Translations under genes and position numbers: made by a program | In this document: piece by piece, positions 26,522 to 34,525 of the stretch | Layout: every line of letters starts with the position of its first letter | Numbering within the stretch: position 1 is the first letter of the stretch | NCBI RefSeq assembly: GCF_002210165.1 | Contig: NZ_AQQP01000007.1 | Location: forward strand, 62,001 to 126,000 | DNA: 64,000 nucleotides | Source of the DNA: Phaeobacter sp. 22II1-1F12B | GTDB taxonomy: Bacteria; Pseudomonadota; Alphaproteobacteria; Rhodobacterales; Rhodobacteraceae | Reading direction: 5' to 3' | The notes under the pieces: model-generated | What the model was told of the DNA's origin: nothing | Seen by the model: only the letters and a program-made list of their open reading frames with translations | Database searches by the model: none

Positions 26522-27337
26522 ATGAAAAACATACCTCTCTCGGCCCTGATCGGGCTGGCCCTTACAGGCGCCTACTTTCTCGCCGCGATCTTCGCGCCGC
26601 TGATCGCGCCCTACGGCATGGCGCAGATCGTCGGCGGCGTGTGGGAGCCGTCCTCGTCCGAGTTCCTGCTCGGCACCGACAACATCGGCCGCGACCTGCT
26701 CAGCCGCATGATCTACGGCGGGCGCACCACGATCTTCATCGCCACCGCCGCAACGCTGCTCAGCTTCATCACTGGCTCGGTGCTCGGCTTTCTCGCCGCC
26801 GTGCTCGGTGGCGTCTGGGATCATATACTCGCGCGTTTCGTCGACCTGATCATGTCGGTGCCGACGCTGATCTTTGCGCTGGTCGTGCTCTCGGTCATGC
26901 CCGTCACCATCCCGGTTCTGATCCTCGTCATGGGGCTGCTCGACGCCACCCGCGTTTTCCGCCTTGCACGTGCGGTCGCCGTGGACATCAACGTGATGGA
27001 ATTCGTCGAAGCCGCCCGCCTGCGTGGCGAAGGCAATATCTGGGTGATCTTCCGGGAAATCCTGCCCAACGCCCTGTCGCCGCTTGTCGCGGAAATGGGC
27101 ATGCGCTTTATCTTCATGGTTCTCTTCGTCTCGACACTCTCCTTCCTCGGCCTCGGCGTTCAGCCGCCCGCCGCTGACTGGGGCGGCATCGTGAAAGAAA
27201 ACAAGGACGGGATCGTCTATGGCATCCCGGCGGCACTTGTCCCGGCCATCGCCATCGCGACGCTGGCCATCTCGGTCAACCTCGTGGCCGACTGGATCCT
27301 GAACCGAACCACCAGCCTCAAGGGAGGGCGCGGATAA
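26522..27337 (+). CDS. ABC transporter permease, DppC type
   Basis: A 271-residue permease that pairs with the DppB-type protein. The N-terminal span (LIGLALTGAYFLAAIFAPLIAPYG) is followed by the DppC hallmark EFLLGTDNIGRDLLSRMIYGGR. The EAA coupling motif is EAARLRGEGNIWVIFREILPN (about 159-179). Five or six membrane spans are visible. An AGGAGGC tract precedes the ATG. The stop overlaps the start of the ATPase gene as ATGA at 27337, giving translational coupling. Confidence 0.93.
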   Translation: MKNIPLSALIGLALTGAYFLAAIFAPLIAPYGMAQIVGGVWEPSSSEFLLGTDNIGRDLLSRMIYGGRTTIFIATAATLLSFITGSVLGFLAAVLGGVWDHILARFVDLIMSVPTLIFALVVLSVMPVTIPVLILVMGLLDATRVFRLARAVAVDINVMEFVEAARLRGEGNIWVIFREILPNALSPLVAEMGMRFIFMVLFVSTLSFLGLGVQPPAADWGGIVKENKDGIVYGIPAALVPAIAIATLAISVNLVADWILNRTTSLKGGRG

Positions 27338-28974
27338 TGAGCGATCCCCTCGTCAAAGTACGCGATCTGAAAATCGGCGCCACGGTCTACCCGCCGGGCG
27401 AGAAACCGCGCGACATCGAAATCGTGCACGGTGTCTCCTTCGATCTGGAAAAGGGCAAGGTGCTGGGTCTCATCGGGGAATCCGGTGCCGGTAAATCCAC
27501 CATCGGCCTGTCCACCCTCGGCTATGGCCGGGGCGGGGTCGAACTCACCGGCGGTGAGGTCTGGGTCAACGGGCGCGACATCCTCAAGATGAACCTCAAG
27601 GGCCTGCGCGGGTTGCGCGGGGCCGAGGTCACCTATGTGTCGCAATCCGCCGCGGCGTCCTTCAACCCGGCCAAGAAGATCATGGAACAGGTGATCGAGG
27701 CCGCCATCGCCCACGGTCGCTGCACCAAGGCCGAGGCGGAATCCCGCGCCATCGACCTGTTCCACAAGCTGGGCCTGCCCAATCCCGACACCATCGGCAA
27801 CCGCTACCCGCACCAGGTGTCGGGCGGTCAGCTTCAGCGTTGCATGACGGTGCTGGCGCTTTGCCCGCAGCCCGATCTCGTGGTGTTCGACGAACCTACG
27901 ACCGCTCTGGACGTGACCACCCAGATCGACGTTCTCGCCGCGATCAAGGATGCCATCGAACTGACCGGCGTGGCCGCGCTCTATATCACCCACGACCTTG
28001 CCGTGGTGGCGCAGGTTTCCGATCACATCATGGTGCTGCGTCAGGGCGACATGGTCGAATACGGGGAAACCGACCAGATCATCAACAACCCGCAGGAAGA
28101 CTACACCAAGGCGCTTGTCTCGGTCCGCTCCATCGAACACGAGGAAAAGACCCCTTCAGACAAACCGGTGCTCAGCGTCAAGAACGTGACCGCGCGCTAT
28201 CGCGGCACGAACTTCGACGTGCTGAAAAAGGTCAAGGTCGATCTGCACCCGGGCCAGACCCTCGCGGTCGTCGGCGAATCCGGGTCCGGCAAATCGACCC
28301 TCGCGCGGGTCATCACCGGGCTTTTGCCGCCAACCAGCGGCACGATCGACTTTGCCGGGCGCACGCTCAGCCCCGATCTCAAAAGCCGCACAAAAGAAGA
28401 CCTGCGCGAATTGCAGATGATCTACCAGATGGCCGACACCGCGATGAACCCGCGCCAGACCGTCGGCACGATCATCGGGCGTCCGCTGGAATTCTACTTT
28501 GGCCTCAAGGGCAAGGCCAAGCGCGACCGCATTCAGGAGCTGCTGGGCGAGATCGAGCTTGGCACCGGTTTCATTGATCGCTATCCGGCCGAACTCTCCG
28601 GCGGGCAGAAACAGCGTGTCTGCATTGCCCGCGCGCTGGCGGCGAAACCCAAGCTGATCATCTGTGACGAGGTCACCTCGGCGCTCGACCCGCTGGTGGC
28701 GGACGGTATCCTCAAGCTCTTGCTGAACCTGCAGAAAATTGAGGATGTGGCCTATCTCTTCATCACCCACGACATCGCCACGGTCCGCGCCATCGCGGAT
28801 TCAATCGCGGTGATGTACCAGGGCAAGGTGGTGCGCTACGGGCCGAAATCGCAGGTGCTCTCGCCGCCCTTCGACGACTACACCGACCTGCTGCTCTCAT
28901 CAGTCCCCGAGATGAAGCTCGGCTGGCTCGAAGAGGTCATCGAACACCGCAAGATGGAAAGCGCCGGGAACTGA
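27337..28974 (+). CDS. ABC transporter ATP-binding protein, DppD-DppF fusion
   Basis: A 545-residue protein with two complete nucleotide-binding domains, equivalent to fused DppD and DppF. Domain 1: Walker A GESGAGKST, signature VSGGQLQRC, Walker B LVVFDEPTTALD and switch His in YITHDLAV. Domain 2 (from about residue 280): GESGSGKST, LSGGQKQRV, LIICDEVTSALD and FITHDIAT. Such fusions are common for GsiA/YejF-like importers. The protein acts on the cytosolic face of the two permeases and powers uptake. It is the last gene of the operon; a strong terminator lies 22 bp beyond its stop. Confidence 0.94.
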   Translation: MSDPLVKVRDLKIGATVYPPGEKPRDIEIVHGVSFDLEKGKVLGLIGESGAGKSTIGLSTLGYGRGGVELTGGEVWVNGRDILKMNLKGLRGLRGAEVTYVSQSAAASFNPAKKIMEQVIEAAIAHGRCTKAEAESRAIDLFHKLGLPNPDTIGNRYPHQVSGGQLQRCMTVLALCPQPDLVVFDEPTTALDVTTQIDVLAAIKDAIELTGVAALYITHDLAVVAQVSDHIMVLRQGDMVEYGETDQIINNPQEDYTKALVSVRSIEHEEKTPSDKPVLSVKNVTARYRGTNFDVLKKVKVDLHPGQTLAVVGESGSGKSTLARVITGLLPPTSGTIDFAGRTLSPDLKSRTKEDLRELQMIYQMADTAMNPRQTVGTIIGRPLEFYFGLKGKAKRDRIQELLGEIELGTGFIDRYPAELSGGQKQRVCIARALAAKPKLIICDEVTSALDPLVADGILKLLLNLQKIEDVAYLFITHDIATVRAIADSIAVMYQGKVVRYGPKSQVLSPPFDDYTDLLLSSVPEMKLGWLEEVIEHRKMESAGN

Positions 28975-28995
28975 TCCCTGCCTTTAAGAGCTTTC

Positions 28996-29026
28996 AAACG
29001 CGCCGCCTTACCCGCGGCGCGTTTTT
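28996..29026 (+). terminator. Terminator of the ABC importer operon
   Basis: AACGCGCCGC-CTTACCC-GCGGCGCGTT forms a 10-bp stem followed directly by TTTCTCTTTT. It begins 22 bp past the ATPase stop codon and is a classic Rho-independent terminator. Confidence 0.92.
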
Positions 29027-29097
29027 CTCTTTTGGGGGTGTCCGCAAATTGTGTTGGTCGGGTATGCGGGACAAAGCCGCCGGTCGGAAGGTCTCTA

Positions 29098-29295
29098 TCA
29101 ATTTGATTTCCGCAGTTTTGACAACCATCGGTCGGCGACGAAAATCGCAACGACCCACACAACAAATCCAATGTTCAGTTCGGTTTCCCCCCAAGATGGG
29201 AATGCTAGGTACCTGAGAAGAAAAAAAATAGCTGGACCGCCAATTATCACGCCAGCCAAAACCGCAACTCTGCGAACAACATTGGACTTTTCCAT
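29098..29295 (-). CDS. Small two-span membrane protein
   Basis: A 65-residue open frame with two hydrophobic stretches, VAVLAGVIIGGPAIFFLLRYLA and LNIGFVVWVVAIFVADRWL, and basic residues at the inner ends (VRR, SKLRKSN). The pattern is that of a real small inner-membrane protein with a short periplasmic loop. GAGGT lies 11-15 nt upstream of the ATG. Base composition is clearly lower in GC than in neighbouring genes, like the whole segment up to 31.46 kb. No family is recognised. It could be a chance frame, but the two clean spans argue for coding. Confidence 0.5.
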   Translation of the reverse strand: MEKSNVVRRVAVLAGVIIGGPAIFFLLRYLAFPSWGETELNIGFVVWVVAIFVADRWLSKLRKSN

Positions 29296-29373
29296 TATAC
29301 GAGCGCACCTCAGTTTTTATGAACGTATGGTCGAATTTTGCCGAGGTCAAATTGGGCTCAAACCGGACTTTCG

Positions 29374-29411
29374 CCGCGCTTTGCCCGAAAAGACATAACT
29401 GACCAACACGG
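29374..29411 (+). repeat. Direct repeat flanking the acyl-CoA ligase segment, left copy
   Basis: CCGCGCTTTGCCCGAAA followed by A-GACATAA-CT-GACC-A-ACACG. The same order with four or five substitutions recurs at 31420-31456 in the same orientation. About 33 of 38 bases agree by eye. Confidence 0.7.
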
Positions 29412-29563
29412 CTTACGAGACAAAGCTGTCACTTCCGCGGCTTCGACAAATGGCCGGTTTTTCAATCAGCCGATCCAGTGAAAACCAACATGGCCGGCAA
29501 TTCGGACATTTGCTGCGCACCCAAATTACGCTGGAGGAAACGGATTGCGCCGGGCCAATAGTT

Positions 29564-31249
29564 CTAGGCCAGTTCTTTCACCATCTCTTCCCGCATGATG
29601 AACTTTTGCGGCTTGCCGGTGACAGTCATCGGAAGCTCGTCCTTGAACCTTATGTGAAGGGGCACCTTGTAGTGGGCGATCTGGTCCATGCAAAACTGGC
29701 GCAGTTCTTCCGGGTCCAAGTCTGCACCCTGTTTCGGCACGATCCAGGCGCAAACAACTTCGCCCAACTTCTCATCCGGAATGCCAAAGACCTGCACCTG
29801 AGCGACGGCAGGATGCGAATAGAGAAACTCCTCCACTTCCTTCGGATAAACGTTCTCGCCGCCCCGAATTATCATGTCTTTTACCCGGCCGGTGATATCG
29901 CAATACCCATCCGCATCGATAACCGCGAGGTCTCCGGTGTGCATCCAACCGTCTCTGATTGAATCGGCCGTCTTCTCGGAATCGTCCCAATAGCCGCGCA
30001 TCACGGAATACCCGCGGGTCAGCAACTCTCCCTGTTCGCCGATCCCAACTGTCTCGCCAACTTCGTTCACCACTTTGCATTCCACATGTGGATGGATCTT
30101 ACCGACTGTCGAAACGCGCTTTTCGAACGGCGCATCCACTTGGGTCTGAAAAGAGACGGGCGAGGTCTCTGTCATGCCGTAGGCGATCGTCACCTCGGTC
30201 ATGTTCAGCTTCTTGAAAACGTCTCTCATGACACTTGCAGGGCATGGAGACCCCGCCATTATGCCTGTTCGCAGCGATGAAAGATCATAGCTGTCGAGAT
30301 CGGGCAGGCCCAATTCAGCGACGAACATGGTCGGCACCCCATAGAGCGCCGTGCATTTTTCGCTCGAGGCAGCACGCAAGGTTTCCGACGGGTCAAAACC
30401 CTCTCCCGGGACAATCATCGCCGAGCCCTTGGACACACAACCAAGCGTTCCCATGACCATCCCGAAGCAGTGGTAGAACGGCACCGGAATGCAGAGACGG
30501 TCCTCTTCTGTTAAGTTCATCCGTGCCGTAACGAAATGAGCATTGTTGACGATGTTGCGGTGGCTGAGACAGGCGCCCTTCGGGCTGCCGGTTGTGCCGG
30601 AAGTGAACTGAATATTGATCGGATCGTCTTGCTTCAGCGAGCTGGTGATCTCGTCCAACTCAACAGACGGAACATCGTCACCGCCCTTTAACACTTCCTC
30701 GAAAGAAAGCATCCCCGGCGGCGGCGCCTCGTCGCCAACTGCGATAACCACACGCAGGTCAGGTATCTTGGCCGCATGAAGTTCGCCGGGAGGGGAAGAA
30801 GAAAGCTCGGGCGCGAGGCCCTGTAGCATGCCGATGTAATCCGACGACTTGAAGCTTCGGGCCGTCACAAGCGCTTTGCAGCCGACTTTGTTCAGGGCGT
30901 AGTGCAATTCATAAGGGCGATAGGCCGGATTGACGCAAACAAGGATCGCGCCGATCCGCGCTGTTGCAAATTGGGTCAGCAGCCACTCGACCCGATTGGG
31001 TGACCACACACCAACCCGATCTCCCTTCCCGATCCCAAGACGAAGCAAACCTCCAGCCAGGCGGTCCACATGCCGCGCGAATTCCGCCCAAGTCCAACGT
31101 ATTTTCTGCGCTGGGAAAATGACCGCCTCACGGTTGGGCCAGGAAGAGCTGGCCGCAGCCAAAAGTTCGGGAATCGTTTCGTCACGCAACGGTTCGATGG
31201 TGTCACCGAGCACGTGAGACAGGTTGTTCTGTGGTAACTGTTGCAACAT
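29564..31249 (-). CDS. AMP-dependent acyl-CoA synthetase/ligase
   Basis: A 561-residue adenylate-forming ligase that activates a carboxylic acid as acyl-AMP and then acyl-CoA. Motifs in order: [19 protein letters not shown] (P-loop-like A3), [10 protein letters not shown] (A5), [19 protein letters not shown] (A7), [20 protein letters not shown] (A8 hinge) and [10 protein letters not shown] with the catalytic Lys (A10). The overall form is that of FadD/medium-chain acyl-CoA ligases; the substrate is not evident. The ATG at 31249 has GGGAGGA 4 nt upstream, which is better than an in-frame start farther out. Codon use looks more A/T-rich than in neighbours, and the gene lies alone between two copies of a direct repeat, suggesting acquisition. 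Confidence 0.92.
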   Translation of the reverse strand: MLQQLPQNNLSHVLGDTIEPLRDETIPELLAAASSSWPNREAVIFPAQKIRWTWAEFARHVDRLAGGLLRLGIGKGDRVGVWSPNRVEWLLTQFATARIGAILVCVNPAYRPYELHYALNKVGCKALVTARSFKSSDYIGMLQGLAPELSSSPPGELHAAKIPDLRVVIAVGDEAPPPGMLSFEEVLKGGDDVPSVELDEITSSLKQDDPINIQFTSGTTGSPKGACLSHRNIVNNAHFVTARMNLTEEDRLCIPVPFYHCFGMVMGTLGCVSKGSAMIVPGEGFDPSETLRAASSEKCTALYGVPTMFVAELGLPDLDSYDLSSLRTGIMAGSPCPASVMRDVFKKLNMTEVTIAYGMTETSPVSFQTQVDAPFEKRVSTVGKIHPHVECKVVNEVGETVGIGEQGELLTRGYSVMRGYWDDSEKTADSIRDGWMHTGDLAVIDADGYCDITGRVKDMIIRGGENVYPKEVEEFLYSHPAVAQVQVFGIPDEKLGEVVCAWIVPKQGADLDPEELRQFCMDQIAHYKVPLHIRFKDELPMTVTGKPQKFIMREEMVKELA

Positions 31250-31419
31250 TTGATCCTCCCAGCGGAACATTACCAGCGGCGGCGGGCTTAGCAACGACCC
31301 AGCAACATCCAACCGCAGTCCTCCCTGAATTGAGAGAAATCTCAGGGCTGTTGGATCTGGGGCATGACAGGACTTTTGGCCGACGCGAGCTTGCCGACCG
31401 GTGGTCTGCTTTGCCTTCA

Positions 31420-31456
31420 CCGCGCTTTGCCCGAAAGGACATAATCGACCGACACG
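31420..31456 (+). repeat. Direct repeat flanking the acyl-CoA ligase segment, right copy
   Basis: CCGCGCTTTGCCCGAAA-G-GACATAA-TC-GACC-G-ACACG, in the same orientation as 29374-29411. It marks the point where base composition returns to the high-GC pattern of the rest of the window. Confidence 0.7.
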
Positions 31457-31488
31457 CACTGCGGACACCCGCTTTCTTTGTCAGGAGG

Positions 31489-32649
31489 TCAGGCGGATAT
31501 CTTGAATTGGCAGGACCCGCAGGCGCCCAGCGGCGACTGTCCCAAAAGCTGGCTCAGTACCGCGTTCAACGCTGCCATCGCCTCGAGCAGCGGCAGCGCG
31601 GCAAGGTTCGGCGGTTTCATCGACATCGACGCTGACATGACCGGCGCCGCCGCCTTGGCCGTCGCCGCGCCAAGTCGCACGTTCTCAAGATCCGGCAGAT
31701 CGCCAAGCTGGGACATCAAAAGGGTCGCCGGATTCGGCAGCGCCACCCGCAGGCTTGCCACATAAGCCAGCATCGCGTTGACCCGCGCCACGCCCGCCGG
31801 GGTCAGCGCGTCCATGCCGAACGCCTCTTGTATCACGCCGATACTGTCCAGCTTGGCCGCCGCATCCAGCAGCCCCAGCGCATCCAGCGCCATCATCGGA
31901 AGGGCCGCGACCGCCTTGATCATGTTCACGGCCATCTTCATGAAATCCGGTTCCGTGACCGGCGGCAGCCCCATCGCTGCCGGGGCCGTGGCCAGCGGCG
32001 CAAAAGCTGCCATGCTCATCGCGAGGTTCAGCTTTGCGGGCGGTAGCGCAAAGGGCTGCATCGCCAAAGGCTGCGCCTTGAGCGAGGCCGAGAACCGCGC
32101 CGCCTGCTGCAACCGCACCCCCGGATCGCCCAGCGCCATCGCGGCAGAAAAGCTCGGATCGACCTTTGCCAGCGCCATCGGGCACAGGCCTTGCGCGCGC
32201 AGCTTCAGCGTCAGCCGCGCCGCCAGCGTCATGTTCTGCAACTGCATCGGCGGGATCGCCTGAAACGGCGCCAGCGCCTGCATCGCCTGCGCCATCAGGC
32301 TGGCCACCGCCTGCTTGATCTGGAGGACCAGCTTTTTCGGGTCGAGCAGAGGAAAGATCATCCCCGCCGCCGCCAGCCGCATCACGAGGCTAAGGACCGG
32401 CCCGCCCGACAGCGGCAACGGCGCACCCAGCGTCGCGTTCATCCATGCGGCACCGGTCATGTCCGGCAGGGCCGCGTTCATCTTCATATCTGCCCGCATC
32501 GCCACGGGACCGCTGACCGCCATCGATTCCAGCCCCAGCAAATCCGCCAGCATCGCCAGCTGCGGCGGCACCGGGGCCACGGCGCTGAGGCTGACCTTGG
32601 GCGCCATCGCCGGCAGCCGCATCATGTTGGTGGCACAGAAACAGGGCAT
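31489..32649 (-). CDS. Met/Ala/Leu-rich protein encoded directly after a PAAR protein
   Basis: A 386-residue protein with no family that I recognise. It is extraordinarily rich in Ala, Leu, Met and Pro and almost entirely made of short amphipathic helices (for example LATAPAAMGLPPVTEPDFM, AALNAVLSQLLGQ). Cysteine pairs sit at both ends: MPCFC at the N-terminus and GACGSC eight residues before the end, which suggests metal binding or disulfides. There is no signal peptide. The gene starts 21 bp after the stop of the PAAR gene on the same strand, so the two are surely co-transcribed. By position it could be a cargo, chaperone or effector attached to a PAAR spike tip; this is inference. Confidence 0.7.
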   Translation of the reverse strand: MPCFCATNMMRLPAMAPKVSLSAVAPVPPQLAMLADLLGLESMAVSGPVAMRADMKMNAALPDMTGAAWMNATLGAPLPLSGGPVLSLVMRLAAAGMIFPLLDPKKLVLQIKQAVASLMAQAMQALAPFQAIPPMQLQNMTLAARLTLKLRAQGLCPMALAKVDPSFSAAMALGDPGVRLQQAARFSASLKAQPLAMQPFALPPAKLNLAMSMAAFAPLATAPAAMGLPPVTEPDFMKMAVNMIKAVAALPMMALDALGLLDAAAKLDSIGVIQEAFGMDALTPAGVARVNAMLAYVASLRVALPNPATLLMSQLGDLPDLENVRLGAATAKAAAPVMSASMSMKPPNLAALPLLEAMAALNAVLSQLLGQSPLGACGSCQFKISA

Positions 32650-32670
32650 CGCGTTATCTATGAATCCGGA

Positions 32671-32967
32671 TCAGCCGCCGATCATCACCGTCGGCGCACC
32701 CGCAACGATCGAACCGCCATGCGCGGTCATATCGCCGATCCGGACGGCGGGCTTCTTGCAGACCATCACCGTCATCGATCCCTTGACGATCACATCGGGC
32801 GGACCGACGCAGACGCAATTGTCGGTCACCACCGATTGCGGCAGCTTGCAGGTCAGCACGGTCGGCGCGCTGACCCCGATGATCGGGCCGCCCACATGCG
32901 GCACCGGCACGGGCGCGGGCGTAACCATCGGACAGACATGCATGTCAGTGATACGAGAGGCGAGCAT
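32671..32967 (-). CDS. PAAR-domain protein (spike-tip type)
   Basis: A 98-residue protein made of a single PAAR domain. ASRITDMHVCPMV, VPHVGGPIIGVSAPTVL, CVGPPDVIVKGSMTVMV and RIGDMTAHGGSIVAGAPTVMIG are the repeating PAAR strands, and the His and Cys residues in DMHVC, HVGG and TAHGG would bind zinc at the tip of the cone. PAAR proteins cap the VgrG spike of type VI secretion systems or the spike of contractile injection particles. The ATG at 32967 has GGGGA upstream. No vgrG, hcp, sheath or baseplate gene is in the window, so this is an orphan PAAR locus with one partner gene. Confidence 0.88.
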   Translation of the reverse strand: MLASRITDMHVCPMVTPAPVPVPHVGGPIIGVSAPTVLTCKLPQSVVTDNCVCVGPPDVIVKGSMTVMVCKKPAVRIGDMTAHGGSIVAGAPTVMIGG

Positions 32968-33108
32968 TGGCAAAATCCCCGGACGGGCTGAAAACAACTC
33001 TGCTCAATAGACACCCCGCCCCTCGGTCTGACAAGCAATCTGGTTCACACATCCCCGAATAAATTTCGGGGCTTGCGCGAAATCCCCGCCCGAAAGGTGC
33101 CTTTCCGA

Positions 33109-33140
33109 TGTACAGGGGGTGTACAGAAGGTGCACAGATG
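33109..33140. repeat. Phased 11-bp repeat array, locus 1 (three units)
   Basis: TGTACAGGGGG (33109-33119), TGTACAGAAGG (33120-33130) and TGCACAGATG- (from 33131) follow one another with an exact 11-bp period. The array lies between the divergent PAAR and hydrolase genes, 107 bp before the hydrolase start. A similar array of four to five units is at 63636-63690. The near-helical period suggests a row of protein-binding sites on one face of the DNA. Confidence 0.7.
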
Positions 33141-33246
33141 TCGCCCCCCGATTTGCCGCCCCAAACCCGGTTGCAACCCGGGCTGAAGCGTCCTTAGATG
33201 CGCGCCAGAAAGCCTACCCATCGGCCCGGAAAAACGGAGCGCGCCC

Positions 33247-34083
33247 ATGCAGAACAAACTTCTTTTGATCATTCTCGACGGCGTTCCGTGGCGCAACTGG
33301 CGGCGGCTCTTCGGCAATCTCGAAGGCTGGGTCACCGCCGGAGAGGCCCGGGTCTGGAAGCACCGCGCGGTGCTCCCCTCTATCTCGGCAAGCTGCTATG
33401 CCTCGATCCATACGGGCGTCACGCCGCAGGAACATGGCTGCACCGGCAACGGCAATGTCTTCCGCCTCAGCCAGCCCGACGTCTTCAGCCAGGTCCGCGC
33501 GGCAGGCGGTGTGACCGGGGCCGTCGCCCATTCCTTCTGGTCATCCTTCTTCAACCGCCACCCCTTCGATCTGGTGCGGGATATCGAATATGACGAACCC
33601 GAAAGCGACACCATCAACCACGGCCGTTTCCACACGATGACGGGCTATGGGCTGATCAACCAGATGACGCCTTCCGACGTCGATCTCTTTGCGTCGCTGA
33701 CCAATCTCTGCATGCGTTTTGGCTTGAATTACGGCATGTTACATACCTGCACGCTTGACAGCATGGGGCATCGTTTCTTCCATGATTGTCAGGAAATGGA
33801 CCATGCCTGCGCGGTCATGGATGAAATGCTCGCCCCGTTCATCCACAAATGGCGCGCCGCCGGGTACGAGATTATCGTGACCGCCGATCACGGGCAGGAC
33901 GAACGCGGCCATCACGGCGGCCACAGCGCCCTGCAGCAGGAATCCGCGCTTTACTATTTCGGCCCCGCCGAAGGCCCGGACGCCGGAGCCGTGATCGATC
34001 AGTTGCAACTTGCACCAACCATTCTGTCGCGGCTTGGCGCCCCCGTTCCCGCTACGATGAAGGCAGGCAGTTTCCTGACCTGA
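33247..34083 (+). CDS. Alkaline-phosphatase-superfamily hydrolase (nucleotide pyrophosphatase/phosphodiesterase type)
   Basis: A 278-residue metal-dependent hydrolase. LLLIILDGVPWRNWRRLF holds the first metal Asp, LPSISASCYASIHTGVTPQEHGCTGNG contains the Ser/Thr nucleophile region and the conserved H-G, DSMGHRFFHD the Asp-x-x-x-His metal pair, and VTADHGQDERGHHGGHSALQQES the second Asp-His and final His ligands. The overall pattern is that of compact nucleotide pyrophosphatases and phosphodiesterases of the superfamily. No signal peptide or membrane span is seen, so it is probably cytosolic. The natural substrate is unknown. It stands alone, with the phased repeat array in its promoter region. 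Confidence 0.88.
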   Translation: MQNKLLLIILDGVPWRNWRRLFGNLEGWVTAGEARVWKHRAVLPSISASCYASIHTGVTPQEHGCTGNGNVFRLSQPDVFSQVRAAGGVTGAVAHSFWSSFFNRHPFDLVRDIEYDEPESDTINHGRFHTMTGYGLINQMTPSDVDLFASLTNLCMRFGLNYGMLHTCTLDSMGHRFFHDCQEMDHACAVMDEMLAPFIHKWRAAGYEIIVTADHGQDERGHHGGHSALQQESALYYFGPAEGPDAGAVIDQLQLAPTILSRLGAPVPATMKAGSFLT

Positions 34084-34133
34084 GGCGGTTGTCGGTTCTA
34101 ACGAAACCCGGATCGCACGCCGGGTAAAGCACC

Positions 34134-34156
34134 GGTTTACCTGTCAGGGGTAAACC
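34134..34156. other. Hairpin after the phosphodiesterase-type gene
   Basis: GGTTTACC-7 nt-GGTAAACC lies 51 bp after the stop codon. No T-run follows. It may be a weak terminator or a protein-binding palindrome. The rest of 34084-34238 shows nothing coding. Confidence 0.4.
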
Positions 34157-34238
34157 TCACTCACGCCACGCTGTCTCATCTGAATGACCTCATTCCATGC
34201 CGCAGCTTCAAAACGGGTCAGGGGCAGCGTGACGGTCC

Positions 34239-34427
34239 CTACCGACCCGTCGCGCGGCGCTTTTCCTTGCCAAGGTCGATCTGCGCAGGCTTTTCGCGTT
34301 TGGCAACCTGAGCCGGAAACAGGCTGATCGCCCCCTCGGTCCGGCGCGTTACGACCGGGGCCTCCTCGGCCTCATATCCAACTTCGATGTTCGCGCCTTC
34401 GCACGAAAAGACCGCCTTCAGCCGCAT
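34239..34427 (-). CDS. Small hypothetical protein
   Basis: A 62-residue soluble protein of unknown function. The first half looks like a beta-rich unit (MRLKAVFSCEGANIEVGYEA) and the second half is basic (AKREKPAQIDLGKEKRRATGR). GGGGGGA lies 4 nt before the ATG at 34427, a very good ribosome site that favours a real gene over a chance frame. It is upstream of no obvious partner; the glucosylglycerol operon ends 98 bp away on the same strand. No family is recognised. Confidence 0.6.
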   Translation of the reverse strand: MRLKAVFSCEGANIEVGYEAEEAPVVTRRTEGAISLFPAQVAKREKPAQIDLGKEKRRATGR

Positions 34428-34525
34428 AGTCCCCCCATTCTGCAACCGGCCCCATACGCGGTATGCAGGGGCTCGAAAGCAGGACTATGCGACAGAACAA
34501 TGAATAGTGGGGGAAAAACTTTTGA

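Noticed and set aside
31489-33000. A type VI secretion locus
   Set aside because: Only the PAAR gene is recognisable; no VgrG, Hcp, sheath, ClpV or baseplate gene is within the window.
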